A DNA stretch of 64,000 nt from Isoetes taiwanensis (GCA_021234155.1 JAJEKV010000076.1:107452-171451), one strand, 5' to 3'. Positions 9,870 to 22,202 are shown, counted from the stretch's first letter. The notes: generated by a model from the sequence alone, not told the origin. Numbers and translations are program-made.

Positions 9870-10384
9870 TTGGTAAAGTTTCCTCTGGTTTTTTGTTGCA
9901 AAACTAAAGGTTACGGGCGGTTTAAAGGGAAAATGCTTAATCTCCTTTATTCTTCCTGTTTAATCGATGAGCCGTTCGGTTTGTTACTTTATTTTTCCGT
10001 TTAATCACATTTGCAAGGGCGCCTCGATCTTTGAATCATACACAGTTTTCCCTTTGTTCCAGCAGAGGTTTTGCCTTTTCCAATTTCGTGCGGTGATGTT
10101 GACATGGGTTTGGAGCTGCTGAAAATAAGCCAGGCAATGGATAGGACATTTTCCAGATTTTCGGAAATAGGCTGGTTGGTTGTGCTGGGATAATAGCCAC
10201 AGGTAGGCTTTATGTCGTTTGTTTTTTTGCCGGAGTTGAGCTCTGTATAAATCGGGAGACTTCATGCCAGTTTAGGGAAAGTAAAGCCAAAGGACACCAA
10301 GGTAGCTATTTGCATTATACTTCATATTGTCTTTTTTGTACGATTTGACATTAAAGTCCGGGTCAATATTTTTATTGTTTCTTG
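9870..10384. other. Intron-like or degraded sequence between coding-like blocks
   Basis: The stretch includes a plus-strand segment encoding DMGLELLKISQAMDRTFSRF (about 10100-10160) that is preserved in all three copies and might be a further exon. It matches no family I recognise. The remainder is T-rich and intron-like. Confidence 0.25.
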
Positions 10385-11043
10385 AAGGGCGGGGAGCAAG
10401 CGATTTTAAAAGTAAATCTACTACAAAACAAGGAGTTCAAGTTGATCCAAGTGCATTAAGTGTTGTTAGAGTTCCTACTTCCACTTTCGGGGTGATGTAA
10501 GATCTGGTTTTGAAAGCTCAGTGATGGAGATGAACAGCAAGGCGTCTCACCATAGTCTCACCATAGCACACGCCCATTTGTCCCATTGTTGGGCCCCCGA
10601 ATCACAAATATTGTCACATTCCACGCATGAAGCAAACTTTGATAAAAGCCCAAAGTAAGGAAGATGTCGGAAGTTCTTGTTTGATTCTTTCTATCCTAGA
10701 GGTTAAATTTACACGAGTCTCTTCTCAGAGTGGTCAGGAAGGGAACTTGTTGGCTTTAGGAAATAGAAATGTGGAGCCTGAAGTCCTTAGTGAAGCTTCT
10801 TCCCATACAAGTCCAACAAATGCGTTGATTTTTTATAGCTTGAAGTCCGGCATGGAGGGTGCGTGGTTGCCAAATCTCAAACTATCCCATGTGCTACATA
10901 AAAAAATGAACGCCCCGCCATCATCGAGCTTCAAAAGCCCCATTTTTTGTCGGAATTGGGTTGCTTGGGGCTTCCAACTCTCTGATTCATGCGGTTATGT
11001 GGTATATGCATATCTCGCATTTCACATCATTCTAAAAATCTGA
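10385..11043 (+). other. Unrecognised conserved coding-like block, copy 1
   Basis: This block matches 35917-36621 and 51315-52130. Copy 1 is heavily frameshifted relative to copy 3, whose frame is the longest. The 138-codon frame from 10627 (MKQTLIKAQSKEDVGSS) is shared in part by copy 3. I see no domain I recognise. Confidence 0.25.
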
Positions 11044-12297
11044 TACTGTAATGGGAAACAGGGGAACGTGGGGAACGGGGAATGGATCTTCCAAATGGTG
11101 ATTCTAATTTGCCGCTTTCGATTACGCAGAAAGGACGAGGACATAATCTTTTAACCGTGATTCACCAAAATTGTTGGTAAGGCAACCCGACTTCATGTCA
11201 AATTATAAATGTTACGCAATAGTATAGGTAATTGAGTCCTCGCTTTTAATATAATAGGATAGAATTTAAAAGAATTCTAAATTGAGATCAGCATTGAGAT
11301 ATACTTATCTATAGTCGAGGAAAAAAAAATAGATATTCTTCTCTCGAAATGATGGCCTAGCTCGCATATATTATTTATAAATTTTCTGAATCATGTTATA
11401 GACAGTGATTGTTGTCTGATGCCTAACAAAAGCCATTGATTTTAAACATCCGTAGTTCTTAGGCTCCTTTAACGTATCTATAATTTACGAGTCCCATTGT
11501 CTAAATGGTCACAGATTTGGTTTTATTTTTCATCAGATTTGTTGTGTGTAATTTTTAACCCAGGATTCCCTTCTGCTAGATGTTTGTAATTCACTAAACA
11601 TTGTGCTAAGACTGTTAATGGACATCACCTCTGTCTTGCAATCAAAACAGCAAAGCATTGAAGTCCTTGCTTACAGCATATTGACTGCATTTTACTTGCA
11701 TGATATATAACTCACTGGCACCCTTTACTTCATTTTTCGATTCTTTGGCCCAAAAATGTGCGGGCATTTTTATTTTACTGACCACAACTCAATCATTGAG
11801 GATATTAAGAAGCTAAAGCTTTTCGCAATAGCTTGATCTAAGCGTGCATCATTGGCATCTGTCATTTGAATCACCTTGCAAAGGCACTTTGTTCCACATT
11901 GTGTTTAAATATATAAAACATCATGCGTGTTGTATTATTCAGAATATTGGAATAATGGTTAGCCTCATAAGGCAAGCTCCTTAAAACTCGATTGTTTTAA
12001 AACATCTTTCAAGATCGTCATGGTTTCCCAATTGTAGAATTCTAATTTTGACTAAAGAATCCCAATAATTGAAGATTCTCATGTTGGATTCCCAATTGAA
12101 GGATTTTGATTTTGGCTTAAGAATCTTACTCCCAAAAGATAAAAACCAAGTTGCTACATTGCATTGAGTTGTCAGTAGTACATTGAACATTGATGAAGAT
12201 GTTATTTTAGAAATTTGGGAAAGGATCAAGATTAGTTCTCGGAATTGTTAAGTTCCAGCGGTTGCAAGATTTATTTGGGCAAGATATTTGGAGCATT
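11044..12297. other. No gene recognised (module B, copy 1)
   Basis: AT-rich sequence with short ORFs only. The stretch 12015-12125 carries weak internal repeats (CCCAATTGTAGAATTC, CCCAATTGAAGGATTTTG). It is conserved with 36640-37884 and 52030-53271 with scattered small indels. Confidence 0.4.
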
Positions 12298-12462
12298 AGC
12301 TTCCAACCACATCGCATGAGATCTTAAGTTGAGCTTAGGCATCATGGCTGAGGCACATTCTTAGGAATATGAATGAGAGTAGCTTCCAACCACATTAGGC
12401 AGATCTTAAGTTGAGCTTAGGCATCATGGCCAAGGCACATTCTTAGGAATATGAATGAGAGT
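12298..12462 (+). repeat. 83-bp direct tandem duplication, copy 1
   Basis: Two adjacent units begin AGCTTCCAACCACAT and end GAATATGAATGAGAGT. The same duplication is present in all three B copies, so it predates the segmental duplication. Confidence 0.85.
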
Positions 12463-14818
12463 ACAGAGAGATGCCGAATAAGAAAATATAATTTTTCAAG
12501 TCAAGCAAAATCTAGTCTTTGCCATGCCTTCTTACCTGTAATTAGAGGATAACTCGAATTTGTTGGATATAATAACATGTATTGTGATATATTTCATATA
12601 TAATTACTGGTCGTATCATTCTTATTGCATTGTTTTTGACATGACGTTCTTGAAACTCTTAAGTTACTTCTCACGTGTTTGTCCCAACACTTGATTTTGA
12701 TGCAAGGCTTGGTTGAAAGGAAATCGTTGAATACTACATCAGAGAAAAATGTGCACCTACAGTACTCAAGGAAAAGTCTCCTCTTGACATGTGTGATCTT
12801 TAGAACAAGATTGTGTTAAGTATTAGCATAAAGAGATGGACAATTGCAACCTAATGCCCGGCATGCAACATTTAAATTTTTGTGCGGTGAGGATCAACTA
12901 CTTAGTACCATGCGGGTAGCATTTAAATTTTGAGCAAGATTCTAAAATTATCTGGTCTATCTTCACGACAAGGACAAGCGTCCCATATATTCAATCCGTT
13001 CAAGAAGGCCTTTTTGCGCAAAAATGCGAACTATGATAAATCCATTACTAAACAAGATTAGAATAAAGACTTCGGGCCAACTTTATAGGGTTAGAACTAA
13101 AGAAATGTTCGCGGCTTGGCCTTGGCGCGTGATAAATTTCTTTGTATACATAAACACACTTTGATGTGTGGGATGCATGGGTTGCTCCTTTCCATTTCGG
13201 TCATCAAATTTAGCTTTGTAAAATCTCGGCCACATGTTTAGATATGCGTACATGGCATGCGTGCATGGCATGCGTGCAGCAGATCTTAGTCGTTAGATCA
13301 AAAGGTGAGGATAAATCCTAGCCATTAAGTTTTTATAATAAATTGCAATGAGGTGAGGTGGCATCTTCATTAATAAAAAGGTAGCGAGGTGGCAACGCAT
13401 TTATTAGGTGGACTTTCTAGGAAGCTTTCTCTGTCTTAATTGCCTTCAAAGGCCTGTAACTTGCACTAGAGGGGTCGGATGAAGATGGGGCACATGCTTT
13501 GTATTCTTCTCGTCGAGAGCTTTTCAACGACCGGTACTTTGGCACCGTTCATGTGTGTATCTTAGCATTAGGTTTCACTTTGCATTAACAATTACATACA
13601 TCTTAGAAGTAAATAGCTAAACCTTTGTAATAATTCTAAACCTTGCTAATTGTGCATTGTGTAGATAATAATGGTAGCAATGTACATTATTGCATATAAA
13701 TTGGAAAATATATTTATTAGGTTATGCCTTACACTATACCATAAAATGGCAATGGTCATTGTAACTCACTAAGCATTTTAACCAATGTTAACATGAATTC
13801 TCTAGATGTTAGTTGTGGGGTTAGTTGTTTTGCAATCCTTGATGCTTATTTGTTGTTGCATTTGCTCAACAATGTGATGCAAACGCATGCGTGATTGTAA
13901 AATTTCCAATAATGTCCTTAAAACAATGTAGAGACGCTTAGAGGTATCCATAATGTTCCTCTGGAGCAAACGATGATGATTTACCATTCTAAATGAAAAA
14001 TATCTTGTATACATCAAGTATGTTTCTATATAGCAACATAAATAGACGCCCTTACATCCTTGAAGACAATTGTCGATGCTTTATTATTTTAATTATCTTG
14101 TAGACATAAGAACAGGTATAAATGTCCTTACATTCTCATGACTATCAACCACGTGAGACAACTCATCCCGAAGGTGGTTGTAAACGATTTCAAAGTGGCA
14201 TTTGTAATGGTTATGGACATAAAATCACTACATACAGCTAAAAGAACCCATCTTGCTACAAAACGTAAATATCATCTAGAGAACAATGTGCTACATATAG
14301 AAAGTTTTCAAGGTTGAGCGGAAGATCTGAGTATGGGCTGCTTGCAAAATAGGGCGCCTATGAGTTCCTTGTCGATGCACTCGGCTCTTCTTTTGTAATC
14401 CTCAATGTCTTCAACAGCCCGACAAAGCGATTAGAAGCATACTCTATTTTGCACCAAATGTAACCATCCATATTTCTTTCTATAATTCATGCTTCGACGT
14501 CTTCTTCTGGACCAAAATCTTAGATGCTCATACCAACACATTTTATGCCTATGAAAGGCTTATAAATCAGAGTTAAAACACGGGTGGAACAAAAACACGT
14601 GCAAATAGTTCAAGGCCATGCTTTCTATGGAAAAAAGAGCTTAAGATGTTGTTAGTGGCTATGTTAGAACCGATAGTGTTCATCTCGTGTGTTTTGATTG
14701 GAAAGGTCACATACATTAACTTTCTTCCATATCGTGCCATGGCTATCTTTTAGTCCAATTTTTGTACTAATATTTGGAATCTATCCAAATGAAACTCCCA
14801 ATGTACCCGGTAGTAATC
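12463..14818. other. No gene recognised (end of B, start of C)
   Basis: AT-rich sequence without a convincing ORF. It includes tandem GGCATGCGTGCAT units at 13253-13278 and, in C, a region (13800-14580) whose ORFs agree with 54790-55567 but match no family I recognise. The C module begins at 13137. Confidence 0.4.
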
Positions 14819-15360
14819 CTAACAATAAATGATTCTCCCATCGAGAATTTGTTGGCATGCCCACTCCAGTTGGACATGTTCCGATGATCCAATCAGGTCC
14901 TTTACATTGTTCAATCTCAGTAATAGTGCTCCTACTACCAGATCATCTTCTAGCTCCTTTTCCATCCCCTGCAATTGAAGAGCTGCAGATTTAATCCTTG
15001 AAATATACTCCTCTCTGGAGGCCCAATCTTTCAACTTCGTGGTGAAGATTACTGGAGTACAAATTTGCCTGTTGAGAGAAGTGTCTCTTCCGGTAGATCT
15101 TTGACAATTGCTTCTTTGGCATAGCTAGCTGCTTCATTTTGTGCTATCATAGTATCATCTAGATAGCGATCATCATTCGATTGCCTTCCAATCTCGTTGG
15201 AGCCATTTCAAGAGAGCTTGTCTCTCTCGCATCATTCCCTTTATTTGCCTTCAGTTGATGTTTCATCTTTAACCACTTGGGCTGCATTTGCCTTCGGAGC
15301 TGATAGCACTGGTCTTGGCTCATCTCCGGAAACCACATGCCAGAGTCCCTTCTCTGTCAA
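14819..15360 (-). pseudogene. Ty1/copia-type gag relic, copy 1 of C
   Basis: The minus-strand frame KDWASREEYISRIKSAALQL, followed by an LxGMxKELEDDLVVGALLLRL stretch, resembles the copia gag core (UBN2/Retrotran_gag_2). In that family an EYI...L..QL.G....DD.V..LL.SLP pattern is typical. Upstream codons are interrupted. A PBS-like site (15471-15482) lies 5' of it in the right orientation. No zinc knuckle, integrase or reverse transcriptase follows. Confidence 0.55.
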
Positions 15361-15470
15361 TTTGCCTCGCACCTTTATAAACCAATAAAAGGCATTAGCA
15401 TGCCGTTAGTATTTCAATTCTTCCCATCTCGCCTAGCGGGATCAACAATCCAACGCCGGAGGATTGACCC

Positions 15471-15482
15471 GATTCGATACCA
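15471..15482 (-). other. PBS-like site upstream of the copia gag relic, copy 1
   Basis: The minus strand reads TGGTATCGAATC, close to the TGGTATCAGA core of tRNA-iMet primer sites, and lies about 110 bases upstream of the gag-like frame. The apparent loss of one A may be a base-calling error at a CAG triplet. An LTR end would sit at about 15483, but I cannot see its other boundary. Confidence 0.4.
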
Positions 15483-16535
15483 TATTAGAGGCGGGAAGAA
15501 ATACCATCCAAAAGGCATTGATCTATTGAAGGAACTCCCCTTTCTACATCTTAGGAGGTGTATCATTTATGGACCTCACCGCACTGCTTGATTAATGGAA
15601 CAGCTAAAGCAAGCTCCTTAACTTTTGGAATTTTAGAAATAGCTAACTCTATTTTGAACTCTAACAACTGGGGCGTCACATGACTAAAAGTCATATTTGT
15701 TACAATATCGAGTTCCAATAAATAAAACCTGTGGAATTAGCTCATCATAAAGAAATACTTAGAGCCCGTATACACTATTCCTGCTTATATACTGAAGTTT
15801 TTGTTATGCACATGATTCAGATTTAACAGTGCCAGCCAATTCCTCAAGAAATCCTGCTTCGCAAAGCTTTGCAATATCTTCTAGTCCATGTTCTTTTTCT
15901 GCATATTTTAGCTTATTATTTTTGCTTGATTTCCTTATCAACATAAAGCTTATCATCGATCGTAAGTTATCATTTTCGTTTTACCTAAGCATATAAAAGT
16001 GTCTACCTCACAAGTTATGCAATTGATTTCTTGTTAATGTTGGGCCGGATATGGTCGCTTCAAAATATTTATCGATATGAGAAAGTATTCCAAGGTAAAG
16101 AGAATGGAATAAAGCAATTGGACTATATGGAAAGGTTCGATTTCTACATGATGAAAAAATGAGACCTCTTTTATGAAAGGTGGAATTGAAGGTATGTGTA
16201 ACGTGAGACAAACTTGCGTATTCTTTTTTATCTTTTAGTGTGGCCTACAATGAATGGATTACGAACGCTTATGTTCAATATCAGAATTCCACCACCCATT
16301 TCTCTCACAGTCCAGAAAATATTCTTTAGCATGAATAGAGACATGTACTTTGCCTGCATCCTTCATGTTGGATTGTTTTCATGAAGAAAACAATTGATTA
16401 ACTGATAAATAGAAGTTAGGTTTTAAAGCACATGATTTCTTACTATATTAGTAAGATTAAGGCACTCTAGGTCCTTCTTTCTCCTGCTACCTTATTAGTA
16501 AGACTGAGGTAGTAAGATTATTAGGGGTTTGGAGA
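15483..16535. other. No gene recognised (module C, copy 1)
   Basis: It could include remains of the copia LTR. Near 16438-16525 there are small hairpins: CTTACTATATTAGTAAG, and CTACCT/AGGTAG flanking TTAGTAAG. These are conserved at 57417-57497. Confidence 0.35.
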
Positions 16536-16539
16536 AGCA

Positions 16540-17990
16540 CTTGTTCGGTGGTCCACCATAAAGTTGTCTCTTGGGGTCGCGACACGGTGGCCAAGTCGGT
16601 CCTTAATAGTACCCATGTTTGTATGGCATCCTTACTGCTAGCCCCACAGATCAACGTGCGTGAGCTCATTGCAATAGTTTGGAACTTTATTTGGGCGAAG
16701 GTGGCTTGGTCGAAGTGTATCCTTCCAAGATGGGCAAGTGGTCTGGGTATGATGGACTTCTTCTTTGCAGAGCAAAGTGCTTATTTCAAAGTTCATTTGG
16801 AGACTCTGAATAGTGAGGATGACTCTCACGGTTCATGCCTTCTTAGACAAGCTCTTGGTCTTTGTATCCTTCTAGGCAAGAAGGTTTTGTCAAACCAATC
16901 CTACCTTGGGCTTTATTTTGGACTCTGCAGCCTTTTCCAAGTGCTTCTCCATTTTTCGTGGCTTGTTGACGGCATGGAAGGCAGTCAGACATCTTTTCTG
17001 GCCATGCCCCTCTATCCACACCCTATTGGAGACTCCATGGTGGTGGGCACCACTACCTCCAGACCCCTCAGTACCTCCATTGGCAGCATCAGTTCATCCC
17101 CTTACACAGAGATGATGGGTCCTTGCGGTGTTGTCTCTATTCAAGCATAGTATGAAGCGGGTCACCCTCTTGTCTTGGCCTGAATTTCGAGGCAAAGTTC
17201 CGCTCTCGTTGGGATGTATCTCTATGGGAGAAGGTCGCAGAAAATTTGCCTCTTATAGTGCAAGTTGGTGTTGCCGAAAGGGTGCCATGGGACTGTCATG
17301 AAAATATTCACAAAGGCAAGCACTTTGTCAGATCAGTATATCGCCTTCTTTTAGCACCACAACCCCTCCAGTTGCCAGATGGGTGGCACCTACAGTTCCA
17401 CAACCCATTTTGTGTCGCACATGGCGATGGCTTTGGGATAGGTTGCTCCACCCTAAAAAGTCTACGTATTGTAGTGGCGGGTTATCCCACGGGTGCGGGT
17501 TAATGCCTTCGACATCACTATGATCCTCGTGATATCTGCGGTATACCCCGCTTCGTCTTTTCGGGACGTTGAGACTCTTGAGCATTGTCTCTTTTATTGT
17601 TGTGGGGTTCAACCAGCGTGGTCCTGGCTATAAGGTTTATTTAACAGTACATTGGACTGTCGATGCATCCTCTTGGCGTCCTATCCCAACGCATGGCCTC
17701 CATCTAAACAAAGGGCTTCCATCTTGGTTCCAGTTAGCTCTTATGGTCGATATGGGAGCGTCGTAGACACCACATCTTTCGGGGCATTAATTCATCTCGC
17801 ACGCGCGATTTTATTATGGTTGCCCAGAAAAAGATATTGACAGCCTACGAGTGTTCCTCCCTTGAATCAGAAATGATGGAACGCATTTGGATTCAGTATC
17901 TTCGAATTGATTCTTCTCGTTAGTCTCCTATTCTGGAGTAAGTACACTGTGCTCCAGGCTCGTGTTCTGTGGCATTTTTTGTGCTTACGG
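16540..17990 (+). pseudogene. LINE reverse transcriptase, 3' part, copy 1
   Basis: Reading across frameshifts, the plus strand encodes the thumb region (SWGRDTVAKSVLNSTHVCMA, ELIAIVWNFIWA, VAWSKCILPRWASGLGMMDF). This matches the plant non-LTR retrotransposon pattern of a FIW followed by CLP..GGLG. Further on (17415-17640) is a degraded zf-RVT zinc-binding region with an ETLEHCLFYCC motif. The 5' part of the LINE (endonuclease, catalytic RT) is absent and no poly-A tail is visible. The plus-strand LTR begins immediately downstream. Confidence 0.65.
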
Positions 17991-17998
17991 TTAGATGA

Positions 17999-19549
17999 TG
18001 TGGCGTTCGGAAATATCGCCATAAATACGTATATTTCGGGTCCATCACTATACAAGTCTATCTTCATAGCCTTGTATACCATAGATTGTGGCACTAGGGG
18101 GCATGACTAAGTTATTCATATAACTTAGCCAACCTTAGGTTAAGACCATTTTCCACATGGCCTTAACCTATTGGGCACCCGCCACACGGACTTACCCTAT
18201 TGGAGCCACGTGGCATAACATGTGAACCCTAACCTATAAAGGCCTAAACCCTAACCCTAGGCCTCTTTTCTGGCTCCAACGATCAGGGAACATTCTTGGC
18301 TCGAAACTCCGTTTGAGAACCGTTTATCGAGGCCACGAAGATAGCATGGCAGCCCCAGGCGTGGCGCATCGCCAGGAGTGGGAGCTACCTCGAACACTTC
18401 AAAGACCATGGAGACGCATGAGGGATTGGGAGGGAGTGCTTCTGGAGCAGGTATATAGAGTAGTGCTCTTAGTAGTTCATCTGGAAGTTAGCACTCCAGA
18501 TGGGTTAGCATTTCGTATCTAGAGTAGAGCCATCCTAGAACCCTTATTGAACATCTTGAACCCTAATCAAGGAACCCTAACTGTAAGTTATATATGTATG
18601 ATTAGGTTAAGATGTTCTTATGATGATTATCATGATATGATATTATGTGATGTTGGTTGATCATGTTTACTCCTCTTGTATTGGGAAGGGGGGGTAGAGA
18701 CCTAGTAGCCATTACGTAGCATGCCCTAGTTTAGACCCCTTAGTTCCTATTATTATGCGGCCTGTGCATAGGAACCCACCGGCTATGGAGGCCATGATGT
18801 GACTCAGAAGCACTACACTTGGGGCTAGAGGCAATGCGGGAGGGAGGATCCCCGAAGCAGGGGGCTAGAGGGGGATCCCATAGTGGGCTAGGCTTATGGT
18901 CGGTCACCACATTGTGGGCGGGCATGGGCACGACACCTCCACGGGGCAATGGTGTCACCGCCTCTCAAGAGTTACAAGTGTTGGCTTGGCTCTTGTTTTG
19001 GGGGTTAAGTCGGGTATGAATCGTGTGTCAGTGACGATTCTCTAGCCACTCGTGGAACCTCTAGACCCAGGGAAGGGGAGATACAACCCTTCCTCGCCTC
19101 CACGGACGGGGAGATGCAACCTGGAGTAGTCCCGTGGGCGGGAGGGGCGGATGGAGTGGTCAACCCTAGCCATTGTCTATAGCCAGCCCCACCATTGTTA
19201 TGACTCGATGCCGCTCTATCTTGAGGCCTAGCGGTCGGGTCAACCTCCTCATGAGTGAGCCATGGGTAGGAGCTCTCATATTTTATGGCATATGTTTATC
19301 TTTTTGTAGCTATGGATATGTGGATGGACTACCCTTCGAGGTAGTATGATGTGTTGTTATTGCTAGTTTCGGCGTTGTTTATGCTTCGGTGTGATAGGAG
19401 CCCATAGGGAAGGGCATAGCAAGACACCTTCGTGTCCCCTTCCCGCAATTAGGTGATTCCAAAGTGCGGGATAGACGGAGGGCCCGTGCGGTCGGAGGAC
19501 CGGATGGGGGATTTCCTACGGAGTGTACGGCCGGGTGCCATATATTTTG
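17999..19549 (+). repeat. 5' LTR of the plus-strand element, copy 1
   Basis: It begins TGTGGCG, the diverged counterpart of TGTGACGG in the left element. About 80 bases are missing near 19130 and about 18 bases at the LTR end compared with 58961-60607, so the terminal CATCACA is lost here. Confidence 0.75.
18231..18260 (+). promoter_or_regulatory. LTR promoter: TATAAAGG followed by telo-box
   Basis: TATAAAGG (18235-18242) is followed four bases later by AAACCCTAACCCTAG (18246-18260). The spacing matches the copy-3 LTR, and the orientation is correct for transcription into the gag-like/H3-like ORF. Confidence 0.55.
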
Positions 19550-19550
19550 T

Positions 19551-19560
19551 GTATCAGAGC
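19551..19560 (+). other. Residual PBS, copy 1
   Basis: GTATCAGAGC is the 3' part of the tRNA-iMet primer site. The preceding TG and the LTR end are deleted relative to 60601-60620. Confidence 0.6.
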
Positions 19561-19739
19561 AATGTTCTTGGTTGACCAAGAGCTAGCCCTGACCATATCC
19601 TTGAATAGGTAGACTAACTGGCTTAGCTAATAAATGGAATGGGAATTCCAGTCTTGAACCGCGAAATGTGGGAGAAATTTTTTCCCCATTAGCAGGGTCA
19701 TAATTAGATTGAGTATAGTCTAAGTGAGAAATAATATAG

Positions 19740-20660
19740 TCAAAAGAAACCTTCTAGTAAATTTGAGGTCAAGTTGTTCATGAACCGCACCTTTCAAGTG
19801 AAAATTGAACGAGAAATCGCTCAAAAGAAGCTTGAAAGAAAATGGCGTGAAATGACCACTACCTGGCCCAAAAGAAATTAGGAAATTATGAGAAATAGTT
19901 AGGTGATTAGGGAAAGTACCTTAATTAATAACCCATAGTTATAATAAAATTACTCTTAAGAAAAGTAGCTATTAAATCTATGGAAGCACCTCTACTCCTT
20001 AGAAATTCCCAAAGAGTAGCTTGAACACGTCCTTTACCCTTGTAAAAGGCTTAATTATAAATTAATCTCTGAAGCTGCCATAAGAGCGTCGATCGACTCA
20101 AAGGAGCTGCGAATAGACATAGTCGACAATTAACAGAGGCAAGATCGCTCAAAGAGGCCACCATCAAAGAATTAAACAAGTAGCTAGGAAGGTTGGAAGC
20201 TCCAGCTTGCACCGTAGCGTTAAGCACTCAAGGTGGGGCGACAAGCAAATTCTTGAGGCGGCGACCTAGGCGGATGATCTAACTTAGCCACTCAAGCTCT
20301 TCAGACAAATTGTTCCACTCGTGGAGGAGCAATGACTTAGCACTTCAGGTGAATGATCGCAAGGCTCGGGGGAAATTGAGATCGCGGGCGCCCGCTTCCT
20401 CGAGGTGAAGATCAAGTAGCAAGAGCAACCTCTAGTAGGGAGCCAACACCGGAAGAAGAAGCGGTGAGGAGCAAATAGCAAGAGCAACCTCAACAACAGG
20501 AGCAACCACAACACCAGGAAGAGTAGGTGAGCAGCAAGTAGCAGGAGCAACCTCGGCAATACGATCAACCCCAGCAGCAGGAACAACAGCAAGGGGAGCG
20601 AGCAATCAATGCGAAAGAAAAGGAAGGAAGGGACGGGGCAAGGGAGAAGGAGAAAGAGGC
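19740..20660 (+). pseudogene. Gag-like coiled-coil and Q/E/P-rich region, copy 1
   Basis: In pieces, the plus strand reads MNRTFQ(V/A)KIEREIAQKKLE, a charged helical stretch, then another helical stretch near 20100-20200, then a GAGCAACCTC repeat (20410-20590) coding Q/E/P-rich sequence. In-frame TAG and TGA codons interrupt it. The long minus-strand Leu/Ser ORF 20284-20709 is an antisense shadow of the repeat. A gag identity is inferred from position after the PBS. Confidence 0.45.
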
Positions 20661-21330
20661 GTGAAGCTAGGCGTGGGGGAGCGTGCAGGCTTATCGAGAA
20701 CAACAGCATTTAACTGGAGGAGGATGAGCTCGAGAAGGAAAGACCACACCAACAAGAGGGGGAGCAAGAGGCTAAAGAAGAAGAGGAGGAGGAGGCCAAA
20801 GAACAACCGGAGTCTACGCTCGGCAACCATATCCAATGCAGTCCAAGGAGGGCAACATCAGCGAGAAGCTACTTAAAGCTGAAGCAAGATATGGAGTACG
20901 AGAAGAAGAAGGCAGCATGCAAGATTTATCTCCGCCAATGGATCTGACAAGGTAGCCGACCGGGGTCAAAAAGCAAGCCTCCACCACCTCATTTCTCTCC
21001 GAAGAAGGTCCTCCATGGGCCAAACTCCCGGCACGCTCGGGTGTTTAAGGAGATTAGGCACTTTCAACAGTGTATTAATCTCCTAATAAGGAAAGCGCCA
21101 TTCGAACACCTTCTTCGCGAAGTAATGCAGGAGTTCCGGACTGATTACAGGGTCATACCTCTAACCACCCGGGCCCTGCAAGAAGCCTCAGAAGCAGAGC
21201 CTCTAAAGTGAACGAGAGCTTTTATACAAGATACCATTGTGGGTTCAAAGAGGTATCCCAAGAGATCAAACTCAAATAACATCCTAAGCGGTCTTCCACT
21301 ATCGATTCTAGTTGACCTAGAGTGCATTGA
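20661..21330 (+). pseudogene. Histone-H3-like ORF, frameshifted copy
   Basis: The ORF starts MKLGVGERAGL like copy 3 but is thrown out of frame near 20700 and 20780. From 21041 to 21211 the H3-fold reading is open and nearly identical to copy 3: VFKEIRHFQ, NLLIRKAPFEHLLREVMQEF, ALQEA, then a stop at 21209-21211. Out of frame beyond the stop, SQEIKL-like codons recall the H3 PKDIQL segment. It is interpreted as an inactivated member of the same family as 61728-62282. Confidence 0.7.
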
Positions 21331-21440
21331 GTGAAAGGGCAACTAGTTGACCGTATCGAGTTGATATTGGCTCAGTTGACCATGGAAGTTGGTCTCTAGG
21401 GTAATTTGGATGATTTGGACGTATCTGAAAAGTGATACCA

Positions 21441-21880
21441 TATTTTGAGTTTGATAGAGAGGCTTGGATTGGCCAAATGCTTCATTTCCTCGTCATGCCT
21501 CTAATAATCATTACTTCTTTTTTTAAATATACAATTGATTATATCTTTATTGGTTTGCTGATCAACCATCCACGTTCTTCCATGTGGCCATCAGTTTATG
21601 ATCTCTTGTTCTCATTTTAGTCCGATCTCATTTTCATAGTGCATGCATGACTTTTGCAACTGTAGACCATCATAGAAAATGGATACAATATCATACTGAT
21701 GCGCTATACTCTAAACCTTTGTAGATCACCAAAGGGACAACTAAACTATATCCAACACGAAGATTTTGGGCAATGATTAATCCTCTTCCAGAGCCAGGGG
21801 ATATGGGGATAAGAACATGAAAGGGTGTACACACATATTACTGAGTTGAAGGATGAACTTGTGCATTTCTTGGGTACGAT
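21441..21880. other. No gene recognised (right flank of the retroelement, copy 1)
   Basis: AT-rich sequence. It is identical in layout to 62500-62846 and contains no element end that I can place. Confidence 0.4.
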
Positions 21881-22123
21881 CTAGGTGTACAACAAGATAC
21901 TCTGCTTTGTTGTTTTTTGTAGCGGATCCATAATGATTGCAAGAGCATCCCCTGACAGCTCCCCAGAATTCTTGGCAAATTGGATCAAACTCAGTTTAAA
22001 TGGATCCATCCCTCTCTTTTCGAACTCCCCTCCCATCCTTCCAGAATGAACACCAAACAAATAGCACAAGAAACACATACCAATTGAATTTACAAGAAAA
22101 AAAATCAATTTCAATCTGCACAT
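21881..22123 (-). pseudogene. Conserved hypothetical ORF (MDPFKLSLIQFAKNSGELSG), copy 1
   Basis: This minus-strand ORF shares MDPFKLSLIQFAKNSGELSG and then DALAII with 62847-63077. It diverges after DALAII because of a small indel near 21930. I recognise no family. It resembles a single exon more than a transposon relic, but no flanking exon is identified. Confidence 0.3.
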
Positions 22124-22184
22124 AAAGGCACATCCAGAAAGAGTAGTTTTTGGTGCTCATTTGTTGCAAGATCATAGGCTTTTG

Positions 22185-22202
22185 TTTTTTTTTTTTTTTT
22201 TT
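22185..22202 (+). repeat. Poly-T tract, copy 1
   Basis: A T18 run, the counterpart of a longer T31 run at 63247-63277. It could be the poly-A tail of a minus-strand retroposed sequence, possibly the conserved ORF just to its left. Confidence 0.5.

Larger units (their letters stand above)
17999..21440 (+). mobile_element. LTR retroelement carrying a histone-H3-like ORF, copy 1 of C
   Basis: The order is 5' LTR (17999-19549), residual PBS, gag-like coding relic and H3-like fold. The element then grades into non-element sequence at about 21350-21440 with no 3' LTR, so it is truncated. It belongs to the same family as the minus-strand element at 1-7500 but in opposite orientation. It is also present in C of copy 3 (58961-62500), so its insertion predates the duplication. 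Confidence 0.75.

Noticed and set aside
18244-18260. Interstitial telomere repeat
   Set aside because: Only about two CCCTAA units are present, at a fixed position after the TATA box in each LTR. A telo-box is the simpler reading.
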